From the NCBI RefSeq assembly GCF_963674925.1, contig NZ_OY771648.1:186001-250000 (forward strand): a stretch of DNA of 64,000 bases, in the 5' to 3' direction. A program made the position numbers and the translations under genes. Each line of letters opens with the position of its first letter. The stretch's first letter is position 1. Source of the stretch: an uncultured Draconibacterium sp. (lineage in GTDB: Bacteria > Bacteroidota > Bacteroidia > Bacteroidales > Prolixibacteraceae). Positions 62,205-64,000 of this stretch are shown here, one piece after another. The notes beneath the pieces are model-generated. The model worked only from the letters and a program-made list of their open reading frames with translations. It did not search any database and was not told where the DNA came from.

Positions 62205-62280
62205 TTTCTAATCCTCCGTCCCGATTGAAACATCGGGACACCTCCTTTAAAAAAGGAGGATGAGCTTCGTGGCTCGCAAC
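62205..62280. repeat. Dispersed C/T-rich repeat copy, inverted
   Basis: AATCCTCCGTCCCGAT, a CCCGAT/ATCGGG inversion, CACCTCCTTTAAAAAAGGAGG then GCTTCG. It is the reverse-orientation relative of the copies at 55.2, 55.8 and 58.15 kb. Confidence 0.6.
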
Positions 62281-62284
62281 TCTT

Positions 62285-64000
62285 TTACTCTTTCCAATCC
62301 GGTAAACGTCCCGGAGTCCATGGAGCATTCATTTTGTTGAGTTCGGCTTCCAGCGCCGGAACTTTATTTTCAACAATATTTTTTAATGCATCCAATACCG
62401 GAGGGAATTCTGCTTTCAGAATTTCGTACGCTTGTTTTTCGGTGGTGGTAATTCCCGTTGTCGATCCCATGTGCGTGTAAGTAATAATACTCAATCGGTT
62501 GTTTAACGGCACTTCTGCAGGAGGAATTTCTTCCCAGCTTGCTTTAGCCGGCACACCATCCATTTTAAAGTTCAGCGCTTCCAGCTCCACACCAATTGCA
62601 CGGGCTTTATCCATTAATTCCTGGCTGGCTCCCGGAGTAGCATAAATGGCTTGTTTTATCTTCTCCACTTTTGAAGTGGTTTCGCCAATCATTCGGTTGG
62701 TTCCCACAACAGCCAATGCCAGTTTATTTACTTTTTCGGCAAACTCAACATTTTCGTTGTAGTCTTCGGCAGGCAATACGGTGTTGTTTAGTTTTTTGCA
62801 GGTAAACGAAACCGGCTCAACCAATTCGGTCAACTCGCCTTCGTGCCATAATTTCATACCCACTTTATAGGTTCCGGGCATCACCATTATTCCGCGACCG
62901 CTGCTTGTAATTGGATTGTATTTATCGCTGATACGTGCATTTGCTGTAGCTGCGTAGGTCATATTCCAATTCACGCGGTTCACACCTTTTGAAGGCGCTT
63001 TTGTAAACTGGCCGATCACATTCCCGTCGTTATCATAAATGGTAAATATCAGGTGTGTTTTTTCCTGCTGACCTTCCAGTTGTAATTCCCTCCATGTTGG
63101 TTGCGGAATCGGCTTTCCTTCTTTAAACAACTCTTTCTCTTCCTCTTTCCGAATTTGCTTTTGTGTTTTTGGCACTTCATTCAGGTAGTAGGTAAAAGTT
63201 GCTCCGTATTCCGGATTATCCGCTGTAAAATAGGTACTTCCCTGGTTGCTTTTCCCTCTGGTTTGTGCAAACATCAGCGCATCTTTTATCGGGAAGATCT
63301 CCGCTTTTATATTTTCCAGCTCGGCTGAAATTTTACGCAAGGGGCTGTAATCGTCCATGATGTAGAAACCACGGCCAAATGTTGCAGCAACCAGGTCGGT
63401 TTCGCGTTCCTGAATAGCAATGTCGAATACAGGAATCGTTGGTATTCCTGATTTTAGCTGCACCCAGTTTGTACCACCGTCAACCGTAAAGAAGATGCCA
63501 AATTCTGTTCCCACAAACAATAATTCAGGGCGAACAAAATCCTGCATAATGGTATGAACCGAGCCATTTTCAGGTAGATTACCCGAAATGGATGTCCATG
63601 TTTTTCCTTTGTCGGTACTTTTATAAACGTAAGGTTTAAAATCGTCACGTTTCAGATTATCAAAAGTGGCATAAACCACATTCGCATCAAAACGGTCGGC
63701 GCAAATATCACTTACAATCGTTAACTCCGGCACTCCCGGGAAGCTTTTTACCTGTGTCCAGTTTTCACCATCTTCAGTAACCGAAATTACACCGTCGTCG
63801 GTTCCGGCATACAACAGTCCTTCCTGTAGTTTTGATTCTTCGAGTGCCACAATGGTTCCCCACTGCGAAGTAGACACATCGCGAACAACCGCCTCGGCAG
63901 GCCAGTATTTTCCCATTACCGGAATTGATGTGCGGTCGATTTGTGCCGTCAGATCATCGCTGATTACTTCCCAGGTGTTACCACGGTCGTCGCTACGGAA
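62285..64000 (-). CDS. Asp-box/sortilin-like (VPS10-type) protein, 5' end missing
   Basis: The frame is open to base 64000, so 571 C-terminal residues are visible and the start lies outside. Repeated Asp boxes (SDDRGNTWEV, TEDGENWTQ, STDKGKTWTS, TVDGGTNWVQ) indicate a multi-bladed propeller as in BNR/sortilin-type glycosyl hydrolase-annotated proteins. A DDYSPLRKI segment and a C-terminal region of about 320 residues with FTIYDNDGNVIGQFTK follow. Such proteins are usually over 1000 residues and secreted. An enzymatic activity is not established. Confidence 0.85.
   Translation of the reverse strand, partial: FRSDDRGNTWEVISDDLTAQIDRTSIPVMGKYWPAEAVVRDVSTSQWGTIVALEESKLQEGLLYAGTDDGVISVTEDGENWTQVKSFPGVPELTIVSDICADRFDANVVYATFDNLKRDDFKPYVYKSTDKGKTWTSISGNLPENGSVHTIMQDFVRPELLFVGTEFGIFFTVDGGTNWVQLKSGIPTIPVFDIAIQERETDLVAATFGRGFYIMDDYSPLRKISAELENIKAEIFPIKDALMFAQTRGKSNQGSTYFTADNPEYGATFTYYLNEVPKTQKQIRKEEEKELFKEGKPIPQPTWRELQLEGQQEKTHLIFTIYDNDGNVIGQFTKAPSKGVNRVNWNMTYAATANARISDKYNPITSSGRGIMVMPGTYKVGMKLWHEGELTELVEPVSFTCKKLNNTVLPAEDYNENVEFAEKVNKLALAVVGTNRMIGETTSKVEKIKQAIYATPGASQELMDKARAIGVELEALNFKMDGVPAKASWEEIPPAEVPLNNRLSIITYTHMGSTTGITTTEKQAYEILKAEFPPVLDALKNIVENKVPALEAELNKMNAPWTPGRLPDWKE

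Noticed and set aside
1..64000. CRISPR array, tRNA or rRNA genes
   Set aside because: I looked for regularly spaced repeats, cloverleaf-like T-arm sequences and rRNA signatures and saw none; a tool-based scan would be more sensitive for tRNAs.

Overview
The window looks like a chromosomal segment of a Bacteroidota bacterium. Gene content points to the Marinilabiliales/Prolixibacteraceae neighbourhood (moderate confidence). Supporting signs are promoter -7 boxes of the TAnnTTTG type, weak Shine-Dalgarno sequences, and families largely confined to this phylum (DUF4831, DUF6515-like, DUF1015 beside serC/serA, standalone MnmD). I found no rRNA, tRNA or CRISPR array.

Layout. 1-4.85 kb is accessory DNA: the 3' part of an IS1182-type transposase gene, a short array of cassette-like modules carrying small membrane proteins and a lipoprotein, and a complete IS3-family element (3541-4848) whose right end supplies the stop codon of the next gene. 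4.8-14 kb is a minus-strand block: a PEP/pyruvate-binding-domain protein with receiver-like N-terminal domains, the DUF1015-FHB-serA-serC serine group, and gcvT. Then come an HPt protein, clpB, a duplicated ~150-bp element that reads as two small-RNA units, and ppdK. A LuxR-type response regulator, its histidine kinase and a polytopic membrane protein follow at 21-24 kb.

25-49.7 kb is mostly housekeeping: ruvX, def, a comEC-like gene, trkA-trkH, tsaC, mnmD, miaA, NUDIX, gmhB-like, relA/spoT, fur-like, purA, a nicotinate phosphoribosyltransferase gene, a D-threonine-aldolase-like enzyme, TfoX-C and VOC proteins, pepD, a POT transporter, DUF4831 and aat. From 49.7 to 55.05 kb lies the most interesting segment, an AT-rich, all-minus-strand peptide-export island. 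It holds an HlyD-like adaptor, a C39-peptidase ABC transporter, an HTH regulator that itself ends in a double-glycine-type motif, three small double-glycine precursor peptides and a CPBP membrane protease.

The island is bracketed by a 141-bp direct repeat of the aat 3' end. By my count the copies differ at 14 of 141 positions, and 13 of the 14 changes are synonymous. This suggests the island arrived with its own functional aat 3' end and displaced the resident one to 55,049-55,198. Right of it are a DUF559 protein, dispersed C/T-rich repeats, a second pair of cassette-like genes bounded by gene-specific inverted repeats (one with a HEPN-like motif), a BlaR1/BlaI-type pair with two operator dyads, a GH43-like secreted enzyme, and a truncated Asp-box/sortilin-like protein running off the right edge.
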